Origin: Lineus longissimus
Taxonomy: Eukaryota > Nemertea > Pilidiophora > Heteronemertea > Lineidae
NCBI RefSeq assembly: GCF_910592395.1
Contig: NC_088309.1
Location: 15,318,599-15,382,598 of the forward strand
DNA: 64,000 nucleotides
Direction: 5' to 3'
Notes under the pieces: generated by a model
Seen by the model: the letters and a program-made list of their open reading frames with translations, nothing else
Databases searched by the model: none
What the model was told of the DNA's origin: nothing
Program-made: the position numbers and the translations under genes
Shown: positions 21,621 through 33,403 of the stretch, one piece after another
How positions within the stretch are numbered: the first letter of the stretch is position 1
Layout: each line of letters starts with the position of its first letter

Positions 21621-23154
21621 CCGTCCTTCCTGGCTCATGCCGGGAAGATGATTACAGTCGCTGTAAGGACAATTCGAGCAGTCCATGACATGCACCTAAA
21701 AAAGGAGGTTAACAAAGTGCGCCCTCTATGTAAAATTAGCTCACAAACAGGCATATACAGCGTGTATCCTGGTGCAATCTGTTCTTTGATTTCCATTTTT
21801 GGAGGAGTTTGATTGTCTTTCCGTCCTTCGGAAGAAATTTCAAACCTACCTTGGAACTCACTTTAAGACCAGTACCACGTAAGTCGATTTTGAAGTCTCC
21901 GGCCCGCTTTGGGTGGGCTGAGGCCGCCATTCCATATTCAGGCAAGGTTCTTCTATGTCTCGAAAACCGTTTTATTTTGACAAATTTGGGTTTCTTGCCA
22001 TTTCGTATGACTTTTATCTACACACATGAAAGAAAATATGACAATAAAGATAATGGCCCCGGTTCAGCTGCATTGCGCCGGTGAAGAAGTAGAAAATAGG
22101 ACATATAGGGCATTTCAGACTTCTACACTGGGCTGATCCTATAGAGCATACAAGATCATCCCCCTTCCCGAAAGTTCCCCAGTCAATCTCCAATTAAGTC
22201 AGTCTTTCAGTCCAGAACACCTCCGGCGCTCAAGTGTTAACAAAATGTGAACAATCGCACTTTTTGACATAACCAACCACACTAATGGAGCGAATTCCTT
22301 TCACACCCTCTTAGAAAACGACACACATGACACATCCGGCTGCGAGGTCTTGTAGAGCTGATATTAAAATGGATGGTCTGTTGACGGTTGGCGTTACAGA
22401 TGTCAATTTTTCACTCATTAATAAATAACGGAAGCAAACCAACGCATACTTTCCCATCATTTGATACTCCGATTTGGATCTTTTTAAATGTGACCTTGGT
22501 GCCGAAGTCCCATGTCCCGCCATTGTGGTGACGCTTCTCGAACTCTGACCAGTTCTTTTCTTTCAGTGTAACGAATGTCTTGTACAATCCATTGACATCA
22601 TAACAGGAAACATTCAAAGGTTTACCCCAGCTTCCCAGCGGATAAATCACGTTGTTCCCGGTCTTCCATTTGCGTTTAGATCTACTGATATCTTTGCATG
22701 ATTTTGGCAACTTGAATCCGCGAAATGTGTAAGGGTTGCAGTGCCTTCTACGAGGCTTGTGTGGGTTGCCCTGTGGGTAAACTACGTAGTTCCCGAGCAC
22801 AGCTTTTTTGTTCCTCTTTCGAATATCTTCACACGACTTCGGCAACTCCTGAAGCCCATTCGGGCGGTAAACATTGCATCTTCGATCTCGACGTGTGATT
22901 TCGGACAACGATTTCTGCCCTCGGTATCTTTTGAACTCGCAGCGGAAAATTCCGTATTGAATATAGCAAATGCTCATGAATGTCTTCAATGGGCCGGCAA
23001 GTCCCAAGTTTAGATAAGTTACGGCGCAGAGTAGGCGACTTCGGACAAAAAAGCGCTGATGTTCTTTGTCGTCGTGGTGGAGGCGTATGCGATGCCCAAG
23101 GCATGCAAGGCCAAAGCCAGGTAAAGGAGGGTAACCAACTGCTCCGATCGCCAT
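21558..23154 (-). CDS. GON-domain protein, copy 1, three predicted exons (23154-22450, 22017-21850, 21695-21558)
   Basis: The ATG at 23154 opens 235 codons. Residues 104-130 and 149-175 are two related repeats (LPKSCEDI..YVVYPQG and LPKSCKDI..NVIYPLGSWGKP). Then come YKTFVTLKEKNWSEF and TFKKIQI. The donor after GGGAAA is GTATGC. Exon 2 follows TGTGTGTAG and is 168 nt, phase 0, encoding a YGMAAS segment and GDFKIDLRGTGLKVSSK, with donor GTAGGT. Exon 3 after TTTTTTAG gives DCSNCPYSDCNHLPG and stops at 21558. The order SC-I/YP-G/TL-WSEF/FKKI/GFDIDLRGTG/CxxC fits the GON domain known from ADAMTS9/20, here without protease or thrombospondin repeats. A neighbouring frame at 23150-23050 contains an excellent signal peptide (LLYLALALHALGIAYA), so the true N-terminus may differ. 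Likely secreted. Function unknown. Confidence 0.7.
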
Positions 23155-23394
23155 CACGAATTATTCAAATATTAAAAGCTTGATCCGAAAGTGATCTGAC
23201 AAAAAACGAAATCAAGAGAGCCGACGGCCACTGCAAAATATTTAAATTCACTCCAGACAACATCAGTGTTGAAAGATACCACATCATGCAAAAGTGTCAT
23301 CTTTGGCTCTTGGCGTTCAAAATTTGTCGGAAAGAACCGGTAAAATAGAAACTAATCAGATTTAAAGAGAGGTCTCTTCACAAACACCAATCCA

Positions 23395-23775
23395 TAATCT
23401 TTGGGCGTGAACAACATCCAAAAGAGAAAGCCGGTGACCTGTTGAACATGAGCCGATGTAACAGCCACACGTAAAATTGTTCAAGGTTAAAATACCGGTG
23501 AAGTTGGTCAGAAATGAGCCGCCTCCTACAAACCGGTCGTACATCTTGTGCATATTGCATACCATTACAATTTCCAACAACGGAATCACCCTGTTACATG
23601 AAAATGGGCAAAGATGCCGTGTGAATGGTTGGCAGAACAAGATTGAAATCATCTTGACCAACAAGGCTCCGAGGTCGAAACGTCTCTTCAACGATTTCTC
23701 AAGATGTCCGAGAGATTTCGCATGGACAGTGTTAAGCGCGGTTTTAGTCGCTGCAACCTGCGACTGAGCCATATC
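23395..23775 (-). other. Conserved block U, copy 2 (longest open frame)
   Basis: Directly 5' of the GON gene. The minus frame extends to 136 codons (MAQSQVAATKTALNTVHAKS, then SLKRRFDLGALLVKMISILF and the shared MYDRFVGGGSFLTNFTGILT). It ends QRLWIGVCEETSL. About 240 bp separate it from the GON ATG. A 5' UTR/promoter-proximal exon is possible. Unknown function. Confidence 0.45.
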
Positions 23776-24375
23776 AACATGACGAGTGACGATTGACGAG
23801 TGACGAGTGATTGCAATTTAACTAATCGCAGGTCGCATTCGAAGTCAGTCACGTTGTCATGTTGCAGTCGCAGGTCGTATTGACAAAAATTGCTCGTTTG
23901 CGCGCGCGGCACTTAAGTTGACGTTAGTTTAGTACTATACTTTTCTATAATCCTGACTCCACGACTGATAAGTCGATCGAATGGGGAAGTGGCTATCCTC
24001 TGATGAACGGCAAATATGGCTGAGAAGCTAAAACTCGAGTCGAGGAGCACCACATGCGAGACAGTCATCGCGTTCGTTTCAATCGACAGAGACATAATAA
24101 GTCGCCGAGTATTGTCACTTTATTGTTAGAGTTACACAATGGTGCGTTCCAAATGCATAACAAAGACATCGGGACAAAGTTAAATGAAACGAATATGGCA
24201 ATTGACGCTCCAGGCAACAGAACCTTGACAAAACGACAGATACGAAACGAACTGTTCAAATAATTCCAATATGAAATAATCACGATTCTTTATGTTAGCC
24301 ATTTTGCACGTAAAAACGCAGTGAGAAAGATTGAACCTTTGTTTAATTTTGAATAAGTCTAGCTTGTATACCATA
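23755..24375. repeat. Dispersed repeat family B, copy 2
   Basis: Same landmarks as the copy at 16765-17345, with an added short duplication GACGAGTGACGATTGACGAG near 23789. It ends at the empty site for the GGGC/GCCC MITE (24370-24385). Confidence 0.65.
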
Positions 24376-24424
24376 TATTGATCTCGGACACTTTTTCAAA
24401 GTCGAAGGATAAAGATTAATTGCA

Positions 24425-24690
24425 ACCTTGTTCATGGAATGGGCGGCTTTTTATTGCAGTATGTTTGTTCATCCTCATCCTTTGTTCATCAGTAAACTCT
24501 TTTTCTAAACGTGTTTGATGCCTTTCCAATTTTGTTTCAACTCTTAGATAGTAGAAAAGGCGTTTCGTTATTTCTAGTACGCACAAGTCCTGACTCGAAA
24601 GACCTTTCCCGCCACGTGACTGCACGCCGAGATCCGATTTCACGTTACCCCGCTATTACGACGCAACGTCATTTCAATTATCGTCGCAGT
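24425..24690. repeat. Family A fragment in reverse orientation
   Basis: The reverse complement of this stretch matches 18490-18730 and 13860-14045 (AAAAGCCGCCCAT, CGTGTTTGATGCC, AGTACGCACAAGTCC, AGACCTTTCCCGCC). Confidence 0.65.
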
Positions 24691-25962
24691 AGCGGGGGTA
24701 AGAAAGACGTCACAGGATAGATGCATGGGTCCTGGAAACGCTTTAGGTCACCTAAGGGAGTTTTTCCCGAATGTACGCGATGATGACGTGATCCGTTAAC
24801 CTGGCAACTTGAATCCGCAAAATGTGTAAGGGTTGCAGTGCCTTCTACGAGGCTTGTGCGGGTTGCCCTGTGCGTAAACTACGTAGTTCCCAAGCATAGC
24901 TTTTCTGTTCCTCTTTCGCATGTCTTCGCATGACTTCGGCAACTCGTGAAGCCCATTCAAGCGGTCAACATTGCATCTTCGATCTCGACGTGTGCTTTTG
25001 GATAACGATTTCTGCCCTCGGTATCTTTTGAATTGGCGGCAGAAAATTCCATATTGACAAAGACGGATTAGTTTTTTAAAAACCTTTAACTAAAAAACCA
25101 GAAATATAGCCTTTCTTTCGGGAGCTGTAGATCAAGCACCAGTGTACCGATTCAGACGATTCTTGTACCACTGAGCTGCATTGGCTCTCTACTACCCAAT
25201 GGTATTTACTTCTTAGTCTTTCAGTTAAGCAATTCATCATCATGTTGCATTGTATGTACAGCTGTTTTTACAACTGAGCCAACTTTTGAGGCAATGGTTA
25301 TGTTGTGTTATTTTATCCCCCTAGTGTACAAACACATGAATTAGTAACAAGATGACATTGTAAATGTCTGATGGTTCCCGATGTGCTGAATGTTGAAATA
25401 AAGTTCTGTTGACACTAGTTTTAATTCGAATTGAATTTAAACCTTAATTCGTATTAAGTGTTCACACTGAAAACGGTGTGGCACGATGCGGAACCGTTTT
25501 ATCGACATCAGTTTTTGATTCGAATAGACCATATCAGGGTAACAGGTGGCACCACATGATGGCAGAAAAGACGTCTCCAAATTGTTTTCAACGTTATTCC
25601 TCTAATGACGTGGCATACTGATCGCATTGTCCGCAGCTGCTTTACTACAGTCAGGTGATGACACCTTTTACCCTGATAAAGTCTAATAGCAACAGTTTTA
25701 TGTTTCAAGGTGATCAGATCTTGACCTCAAACCTTCAAAGTCACTGCATAATCTAAACTGCCACCTATCATAGGCATAGGTTAAGGCTCCACAACTCAAC
25801 CCCTTCGACAGACCGAGATAGGAGAGGATGCCTGCTTCATAACTTTCGACCTTGCCCTTGACGTTTGACCTTCAAAGCATCACAGAAGATATAGATTGGC
25901 ATGTTGTTCCCGTGTCATAGACTAAACAGTTGAAATATCAGTGGTTTCATTGGCAGGTGATT

Positions 25963-25996
25963 TGACCTTGACCTTGACCTCTGACCTTCAAGGTCA
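25963..25996. promoter_or_regulatory. Cluster of five nuclear-receptor half-sites (AGGTCA) inside the element
   Basis: TGACCT starts at 25963, 25969, 25975 and 25982, followed by AGGTCA at 25991. The first three are direct repeats without spacer; the last pair is everted with 3-nt spacing. AGGTCA is the known half-site for many nuclear receptors. Use as a real site is inference. Confidence 0.4.
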
Positions 25997-26563
25997 TTGC
26001 ATAACCTGAATGGGCAACCTCAATAACCTGGGCATAGGTGAAGGTTCCATGACTCTACTCCTCCCACAGACCGAGATAGTTCAAATTATCAAAATTGATA
26101 TATGAAAATCTCATGATATCTTAATGATCCAAATGCCTGACACTGTACATTTTCATGTCATTTAACTCTTTGGTAACTACACATTACCTAGACTTGGTTG
26201 CACATTGCTAACTTACTCAGATGTCAAGATATCTCAAAATATCAAATTCGATATATCAATATCACCATGACCCTGATAACTGAGATTGAATTTGATGCAC
26301 TCATTGAAATCAGGCACATCAATAATCTAGGGTAGACCTTGTTTCCAAACTTCTAACTTGAATAGGGACAGAGATATTCGCATCTGAAAAGTGTGACAGA
26401 CAAAATCTCACATCTCAAAATGTCAATTTCACCATGATCCCCGTGTCGTAAGTTGACAATGATGGGCTCATTAGATTGCTAGTGTCCACAAACCTAGGGG
26501 TAGGAACTGTTTCTAGACCTCTAACCCTCATTTTAACTGAGCTGTGACAGTCATAAGACTGGA

Positions 26564-26620
26564 CAGACACACACACACACAGACACACAGACACACAGAC
26601 ACACACACACACAGACAGTC
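26564..26620. repeat. (AC)n/(ACAG)n microsatellite
   Basis: Alternating ACAC and ACAGAC units. Open frames here (Cys/Val runs on the minus strand) are artefacts of the repeat. Confidence 0.95.
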
Positions 26621-28479
26621 ACCATGACCAAACAAAATATGGTTCCTGTTCTGAAAGAACCAGGAACCATAATGAGTGTTGTCATGGCAGAGCTAAGGCC
26701 AATCCAGTGGGTGGGTAGTAATATGGAAATTAGCAATAGTAGCTAACAGTGTTTAAAAGTAGAATCTACTTTGATTAGTTTCCTTTTGTACTTCTCAACA
26801 ACAAGGTTACAGGTAATACATGTGAAAACTTTTCAGTGTGTGCATGTAGTATTCGGTGGATAAGACCCCATTGATTCAGGTGTGTCCGTTTGAAATTGAT
26901 CATGACCGTGAACTATCTGTCATCCCGTTATCATTTCAGGACAGGTAACCATTGAAATGTGATGTTGGTTGGAACAGTGACGGAACATTCCTTTCAATTG
27001 GATTGTTAGAACTGTCCAAAGTCTACCAAAACCTAAAATATGAAATGAAATAAAGATTGCTGCTTGCTAACTTATCAAAGATATCTGGGGTCAGTAACAA
27101 ATATTGAATAAATGAAACAGTCGTTCAGGTTGACAAATCTTCCTTATCATGAGAAACAAAAGAATATTTTGGTGAAAGGAATAGGCAAACCTGTTGGCTT
27201 TTCTCTGCTCAAAACCTTATCAGTGCGTGAATAAGGGTCATTGCTAGTACAAGCTGGCATTTTGCAGAAAAAAATCACCTTAATGTAGGTACATGTACTG
27301 TATAAGTAAATGGTGATTTTATTTGCAGCTTTTAAAAAATTTTCCGATGGGCTTAATCATGAGGTTTTGAAAGGAATAAGTTTTGTGCCCACCTTTAACT
27401 AAAGGCCAATGTACAGACATGGGCATAGGCCTACAAATTTATATATTAAAGCATATGACAAATATGTGGCCTTTCCAGGAATTTTACTAGATAATGCTGA
27501 AGTATGGTGATTTAACAGCCAGCATGGCCACGAACAGCGATGTAAGAGCTTGGTGAAATGACATGTTATTCATATCACATGACTTTTCCATTCATCGATA
27601 GTTTGCAAAGCTTTATGCCACATCTATAGCTAATTAGGCCTACCAGCAATCTCACAGCAGGTTGGTTGGAGGAGTCATGTGTGTTGGTTTAGTGGTATAT
27701 ATGCAAATCATTCTATGCGCGCTCTATAGGAATATTTTGGCACATTGTACTTCTCATGACCATCACACTCACTCATGACAGGCAGCTTTGGCCAAAAACA
27801 GATGTGCATATAATGTCTTCTGGTGATAGAATTTTTTGACTTATGTTTAAATTGCCCTGTTCGGCTGTAAGGGGAGCGCATTAGCGTCGTTTTGAGACCC
27901 TAACCATTACTGTTCTCCAAAAACTGCGACCACCAAAATTGAGGAAATCCAAGTTAGAGGTTTTTTTCAACGAATCCGTCTTTGGTATTGAATATAGCAA
28001 ATGCTCATGAATGTCTGGAATGGGCTGGTAAGTCCCAAGTTTAAATAAGTTACGGCGCAGAGTAGCCGACTTTGGACTAAAAAACGCTGATGTTCTCTGT
28101 CGGTGAGGTGGAGGCGTATGCGATGCCCAAGACATGCAAGGCCAAAACCAGGTAATTGAGTGTAACCAACTGCTCCGATCACAATCACGAAATATTCTAA
28201 TATTTAAAAGCTTTGTTCGAAAGTGATTTCACAAAAGACTAGCGGTGCTAGTTTAAGTGCTGATGTGGCATGGTAGGGGATTGTTTTCATTTATTTCTAT
28301 TTCTATAATTCTAACTTGTATCGTTTGTTTTTTCCAGGTTATCATCAGGACACACGCACGTACATGCATGTACATTGTAGGCCGCCCGCATGCTTGGACA
28401 TGGCCTACGTGCATTTGTACATGTACTTACACACATGATCCAGCACTTCCGGTGTTCTGCTACAGATTGACGGCAGCGC

Positions 28480-30540
28480 CACTGTTTCGCCGTAGACTAT
28501 CATGTTTCTGGAAGACTTCTGAAGGGTGTTTCGGACGGTTGCATTTCTCTCGGTGGTCTTCTTTTAAAACATGGACGCTTCTGTTTTTGTTCATGCAGTT
28601 CAGCTTTAACTAGATTATCTAAGCGGTTCCCGAAGGTGCACTCGTCCACGCTGGACAGGGTGGTGGTCAAAGGCAGGCGGATTCTTCTTCCATATAACAG
28701 GTAGAATGGGTTGAAACCTGTTACAGTCGACACGGATGCTCGGTGGGCCAGGAGGGCTTCGCTCAGTCGCTTTTGCCATTCGCCAGTAACGTTATACGAG
28801 CTTCCCTGTAAGGTGCTTCAATGTTCGGTGGAACCTCTCGAACTTCCTGTTCGACTGGGGGTGCACGGGGTGGTACAGTGGTGCTCTATCCCCATCTGGG
28901 CTAGGCAACGTTCGAAGTTGGTAGCTGTGAACTCTCCGCCATTATCAGTGATGAGAACCTTTGGGATTCCGTGGCGTGGCAGGAACCCCTTCGTGAAGGC
29001 TTTCCAGACGTTGTGGTTGGTCTTATCGGGTATAGGACAACAGTGACCGAGCCATTAAAGTCATCGACGACAGTGAGCACATGGCGGATCTCTTCGGCTG
29101 AGGTGGCAAATGATTCAATTAGATCCATGCCGATCACCTGCATTGGATAGGAGGCAATTGGTATTTCACCCATTGGAACATGAACCCGGCGTCTGCTGTG
29201 CGTTAGGCAGATGGGACATCTTCTCAGTTATTCTTGAACTTCCTTCGTCATACCAAGTCAGACATACGCTTGGGCAAGTGTCTTTTCATCTTCCAGTGCG
29301 CCATGTGACGTACTTCTCGATGGGCACGGTCGATCACCGCTGGGTGATGTCTGTAGGGCAGGTCCAAACCATCATGGATTATTCGCATCGCATCACCTAC
29401 AGGCTGCTGAGGAATATCCTCTGAAATGATCCAGACGTTCGAGTCAATCACAGCGACCTCTGGTGGCTAGTCCTCCACTTTCTGACTCTTGATTCGCGAC
29501 AGCATATCAGCTCGTATATTATTCTTGCCCCGACGGTACTCGATTTTTGCTCCATATTCAGCCAACATGACTCCCCATCTATGTATCTTGGTGTTATTAA
29601 GTTGTTTCGTGGTCAGTGTAGACGGTGAAGGTCACTCCGTAAAGGTAAGGCCGGAACTTCTGGATGGCATAGACTACCGCGTAGGCTTCCTTTTCGATTA
29701 TACAGCTTGTACGGTTTTGCAGTATCAGGGACGACGATGACTAAGGAGTTTCTTAAGCTCATCAAAGGATTCCTGGTGCTTCTCTGTCCATTGGAAACGG
29801 GCGTGTTTCTGCGTTAGATTCAACAGGGGTTCAGCTATGATTATCGTGGAATAGTTTGGCACACACTAGCGATAGTACCCTGCCATCCCAAGGAACGGTC
29901 GGACCTCCTTGACAGTTCGGGGTTGAAAAGATCTTAGCGCCGCCTACCTGGGCGAAAATGTCTTGTATTTGAGGTAGAGGGTATCTGTCCTTGACCGAGA
30001 CATCATTCAGCTTTCGATAGTCTACACAGATCTGATGGTCCCATCCTTCTTAGGCATCAGGGTGATAGGTGACGCCCAAGGGCTTTAACTTGGTCGGATG
30101 ACCCTGCAGTCTTGTAGCATCTCGTCTATGCATTCATTAACTAATTGGCGCTTTGCTAATGGTGTCCAATAAGCTGGTTGACTGATTGGTGGACCCTCGG
30201 TTCGTATGGTCATGGGTATCAAATTACAAACACCATTTTGGTCCCCCTTGGCTGAGAAGACGTCCGCATTCTTCCTGGTGAGGGGGTTGAACCTGGGATG
30301 TCCTTTATCTGGTGGTAGTTCGCCAAGGCTACCTAAACCAATCGTGTGCTGATCGATGGAAATCGGCCATTTATGACCAAACCAGGTCAATTGCCGCGAC
30401 GGCATATCCACCACTGCTGATCCCTTGTGCAGTACATCTGCACCGATGATGTATTCGTGATCTACATTGTATATTCTCGTTAGTAACTATCACAGGCAAT
30501 TGTCCAATTTTCTGCAGTTCAACATTCGTTCGGCGGTATA
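28480..30540 (-). pseudogene. Ty3/Gypsy-type pol relic (protease end, RT, RNase H, integrase)
   Basis: On the minus strand from 30540 downward: the end of a retropepsin (YIIGADVLHKGSAVVDM), a linker, then the RT opening (PAYWTPLAKRQLVNECIDEM with VIRPS). Decayed RT and RNase H follow (the WTEKHQESFDELKK-like region near 29790). The integrase core follows near 29150 (VIGMDLIESF, LTVVDDFNG). The integrase C-terminal part is at 28733 (TGFNPFYLLYGRRIRLP). Many frameshifts and stops. No LTR pair was recognised around it. Confidence 0.8.
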
Positions 30541-30559
30541 ATTTTATCTGCCAAGCTCT

Positions 30560-31620
30560 TCACAAAGTGCTCCGATAGAAATGTCACAAAATGTTCCTTT
30601 AAACTTCACAAACAAGTTCCTTCACAGAAATATCACACAATGTTCCTGATAAAACGATATCCTGGGAAGGTCGCCAAAGAAAAGTTCTCCGCCACGTTTG
30701 GTTCCAGGTTACTTGGGGGTTACCAAGATTCGAAGAATTAGACTAGGTTCCTTTGAATAACGTACCCAACTTTAATCCGTGTTCTCAGCCGCTTACAACT
30801 ACGTTTTAATTAAGCTCTTACGTCGGATTCCTATTTAACTCTACCCAAAAGTTTCTGCAAAAAGAATAAATCAAGCGACCGAAATCAAATCGGGTCATTT
30901 AGACATCCTGCAGACAATAATCTTGAAATTTCTTTAACCAATTTACTATTTTCAAACCGATAAATAAAGCAATCAACCCTCGCTGGAAAGAAGTCATTGA
31001 AATTCAAAATAAATCGGATTCACGATACTTATTTGAAAGGAGACTTGAGGATAATCGCCCTCTAGCTGCGTCGCTAAGACAATTGCCGAAATTATACAAT
31101 CATACAATTACTGTCTGCCTCCCATGTACAGTACGTGTCGTCGCATAATAAAATCGGGACTAAACTACCCGTAAATGAACATACATAAAGAATCACCAAA
31201 ATGAGAACGAAAAAAAGGAAGGAAGAAAGATACCAAGTTTCTATAACTTACACATAGTGTGTATCCACTAGGCCACCGAGGCAGCTTGCCCACCACCAAA
31301 AATTTTCACTAGAAATTCACTATTCCTTATGATATATAGTGCTACCCCTAGTTCTATATATAATGCTACCCCTAACCCTACAGTATAGTACAGTAACTCA
31401 GACGGGGCACTCACCCGGATCGTGAAGTCATAATTTGTGGTGAGAACTCTAAATTTTGATGTTGACTCTGTCCGAAGATAGGTCATCGTACTTTTGAAAT
31501 GTACATGCAGCGTCATGCATCATTGATGTTTACAAATGTACATGCCTAGTATTGTCAATGTGTTGAAAAAAGTGTTCTACCCCTAACCAAAACCATTTCT
31601 TTTGTCCTAGATTGATCAGT
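30560..31620. other. No gene recognised
   Basis: AT-rich sequence next to the Gypsy relic, possibly part of its 5' end. It includes a short repeated word TATATAGTGCTACCCCTA/TATATAATGCTACCCCTA at 31335-31375. No coding signal. Confidence 0.4.
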
Positions 31621-31627
31621 GATAAAG

Positions 31628-31804
31628 GCCCTTACACGCGAGGCGGAGGAAGCCACTTTGCTGGCCACAACAAACCGGAACAAACAAGCAGCAAACAAAA
31701 GTTGAAAGGCCGCATGGTCGCGCACCACATTTTCTTTTGTTCATTGTGCCTATATTGAGGTTTGTTTGGGCCAGCAGTGGCTTCCTTCGCCTGGTGTAAA
31801 AGAG
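31628..31804. mobile_element. Small MITE, about 175 bp
   Basis: Inverted ends of about 45 bp: TTACACGCGAGGCGGAGG plus AAGCCACTTTGCTGGCC on the left, and the reverse of GGCCAGCAGTGGCTTCCTTC plus GCCTGGTGTAA on the right. No coding capacity. Confidence 0.8.
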
Positions 31805-31819
31805 TTTAATCAGAGCAAG

Positions 31820-32920
31820 AGTATCAACTGCAATTCTCCAGTATTTCAACGGCCGAAGTGACTCGTATTCTGAAACGTCTGAACTCAACCACCTGTGAGC
31901 TTGACCCCTTGCCAACATATCTGCAAAAAACCTCTGAAACTGACTTTGCACCATTTCTTGCAAAACTGACGAACGCTTCGTTGCAATCGGGTGTGGTGCC
32001 AACTTGCTTCAAAAAAGCCCTTGTGATTCCTTTGCTTAAAAAGCCATCACTTGACTGTGCCATTCTGAGCAATTACCGCCCAGTCTCTAACTTATCTTTC
32101 GTGTCGAAGGTAGTCGAGAAGGTCGTGGTGGAGCAGCTTATCGCACATGTCAACCCAAGCGGCCTTTACCCACGGATGCAATCTGCCTACAGAAAGGGGC
32201 ACAGTACTGAAACTGCTTTGTTGCACGTGGTTAACGACCCCATATGGCACTCGACCGAGGCAAGGAGGCTGTGTTGATTCTCCTCGACCTTTCGGCGGCC
32301 TGCGACACCATAGATTAGAACATACTGCTGTCTAGGTTGCGAAATCGTTTTGGGGTCACTGCGATGGTACCCCAGTTGCTCGAGTCTTATTTAAAGGGTC
32401 GGACACAATGCATACTACTCGATGGTGTTCGGTCTCGTAACGTACCTATCGACTGTGGCGTACCACAGTTCGGTACTCGGGCCAATCCTTTTTTCGTTGT
32501 AAATTGCTCCCCTAGAGGACATAATTGTGAAGCATAGTTTCATGTCAAATGCTGACGACAATTAGACAATTATACGCTACACTGAAGCCAGGAGATCACC
32601 CCGATACTGTAAGATCCTCAGCAGAATGTGTGAAAGAAATTCGAGCGTAGCTCAAGGAAAATAAGCTCAAATGCAACGATCCAAATACAGATATCCTACA
32701 TCAAATATCTCGTTTTCGTCGGTCAAACCAGAGCAAAACACCACTCATTGTCAATATCGGAGAAACACCAGTCCAGTCAAAACAATGGTTTTACTCTTAA
32801 CCAGACCCTCTCAATGAGAGACCATGTTAACAATGTCTGTAAGGCAGCTTCTTTTGCCATCTGAAGAATCGGTCGTATTCGTCACCTACTCGACAAACAG
32901 TCAGCCGAACATCTTGGCTG
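31820..32920 (+). pseudogene. Non-LTR reverse transcriptase fragment (CR1/L2/Jockey-like)
   Basis: Conserved RT blocks appear in order. KSTTCELDPLPTYL-type sequence comes first, then VIPLLKKPSLD and SNYRPVSNLSFVSKVVEKVV. Next come QSAYRKGHSTETALLHV and, after a frameshift, LILLDLSAACDTID with a stop. FGVTAMVPQLLESYLKGRTQ and CGVPQFGTRA (GVPQGSVLGP in intact relatives) follow, then MRDHVNNVCKAA. The catalytic FADD block is not visible. Broken at both ends. It is not the same element as the minus-strand one at 1-2689. Confidence 0.85.
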
Positions 32921-33065
32921 GACGAAATTCACGCGATTTCTCGTGCTTGGCCATGCGCGCGACATAATTCAGATTGCAAAAATAGCAATAGCAGCGTTTT
33001 ATAAAGTCATTTTGATTCATGTACCATCGTTTGGAACGTTGATGAAGGTTTCCACGTAATGATTT

Positions 33066-33257
33066 TTGGGTGTTGTCAATATAGACAGTGTTGTACTGTA
33101 CACTGTGTCAGACACGTCCGAACCAGATTTTTTAGAACGGTTGATCCTGGAGATTGAGAATTATCGTTTGATTTACGACAAAGGGATGGGGGAATACAAG
33201 GATCCTGACAAAACAGACGACGCCTGGAAAAAGATTGCTGCTAAGCTATCTATTTGA
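33066..33257 (+). pseudogene. MADF/Myb-SANT-like domain exon (Harbinger-associated type)
   Basis: FLERLILEIENYRLIYDKGM followed by YKDPDKTDDAWKKIAAKL is the first half of a MADF domain (leucine/aromatic helix, LYD, then D-AW-xIA-x-L). It ends with a stop three codons later, beside a GTAAAT donor-like site. PIF/Harbinger elements commonly carry such a DNA-binding gene next to their nuclease. The Harbinger nuclease relic at 36275-36780 lies just beyond the intervening PLE, so both may belong to one old Harbinger copy. Confidence 0.6.
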
Positions 33258-33403
33258 GGTAAATATAGTTCATGTGATATTGTACAGGTATATAGGTAGC
33301 CAGAATTTATTATCAAATAATGCATTGTTACTAGATATTGTTTATTTTAATAAAGTTTATCTTTGCACGAAACAGTAAATTAATGAAACATAGCTTGACG
33401 TTT

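Larger units (their letters stand above)
25058..27984. mobile_element. 2.9-kb non-autonomous DNA element with CAAAGACGG termini
   Basis: The left end CAAAGACGGATTAGTT and right end AACGAATCCGTCTTTG are inverted copies. Imperfect flanking duplications ATATTGA and GTATTGA, plus the uninterrupted GON exon elsewhere, define the insertion. The interior has no transposase. It contains diverged units of 100-260 bp built on TGACCTTCAARGTCAYTGCAT and GGCATAGGTTAAGG (25720-26080), an AC/AGAC microsatellite at 26564-26620, and a hairpin ATGGTTCCTG...CAGGAACCAT near 26640. Confidence 0.8.
24806..28195 (-). pseudogene. GON exon relic, split by a 2.9-kb element
   Basis: The minus-strand 5' part, 28195-27985, encodes GAVGYTQLPGFGLACLG and TYLNLGLTSPFQTFMSICYI. 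The 3' part, 25057-24806, covers CRQFKRYRGQ-like sequence through the first PKSC repeat and the RRRHC region. Joined, they recreate the 5' two-thirds of the exon seen at 22450-23154, with several damaging changes. The break lies at CAATATGGAATTTTC, exactly where the element at 25058-27984 sits. Confidence 0.75.

Noticed and set aside
26415-26736. Minus-strand open frames of Cys/Val repeats
   Set aside because: They are translations of an AC/AGAC microsatellite.
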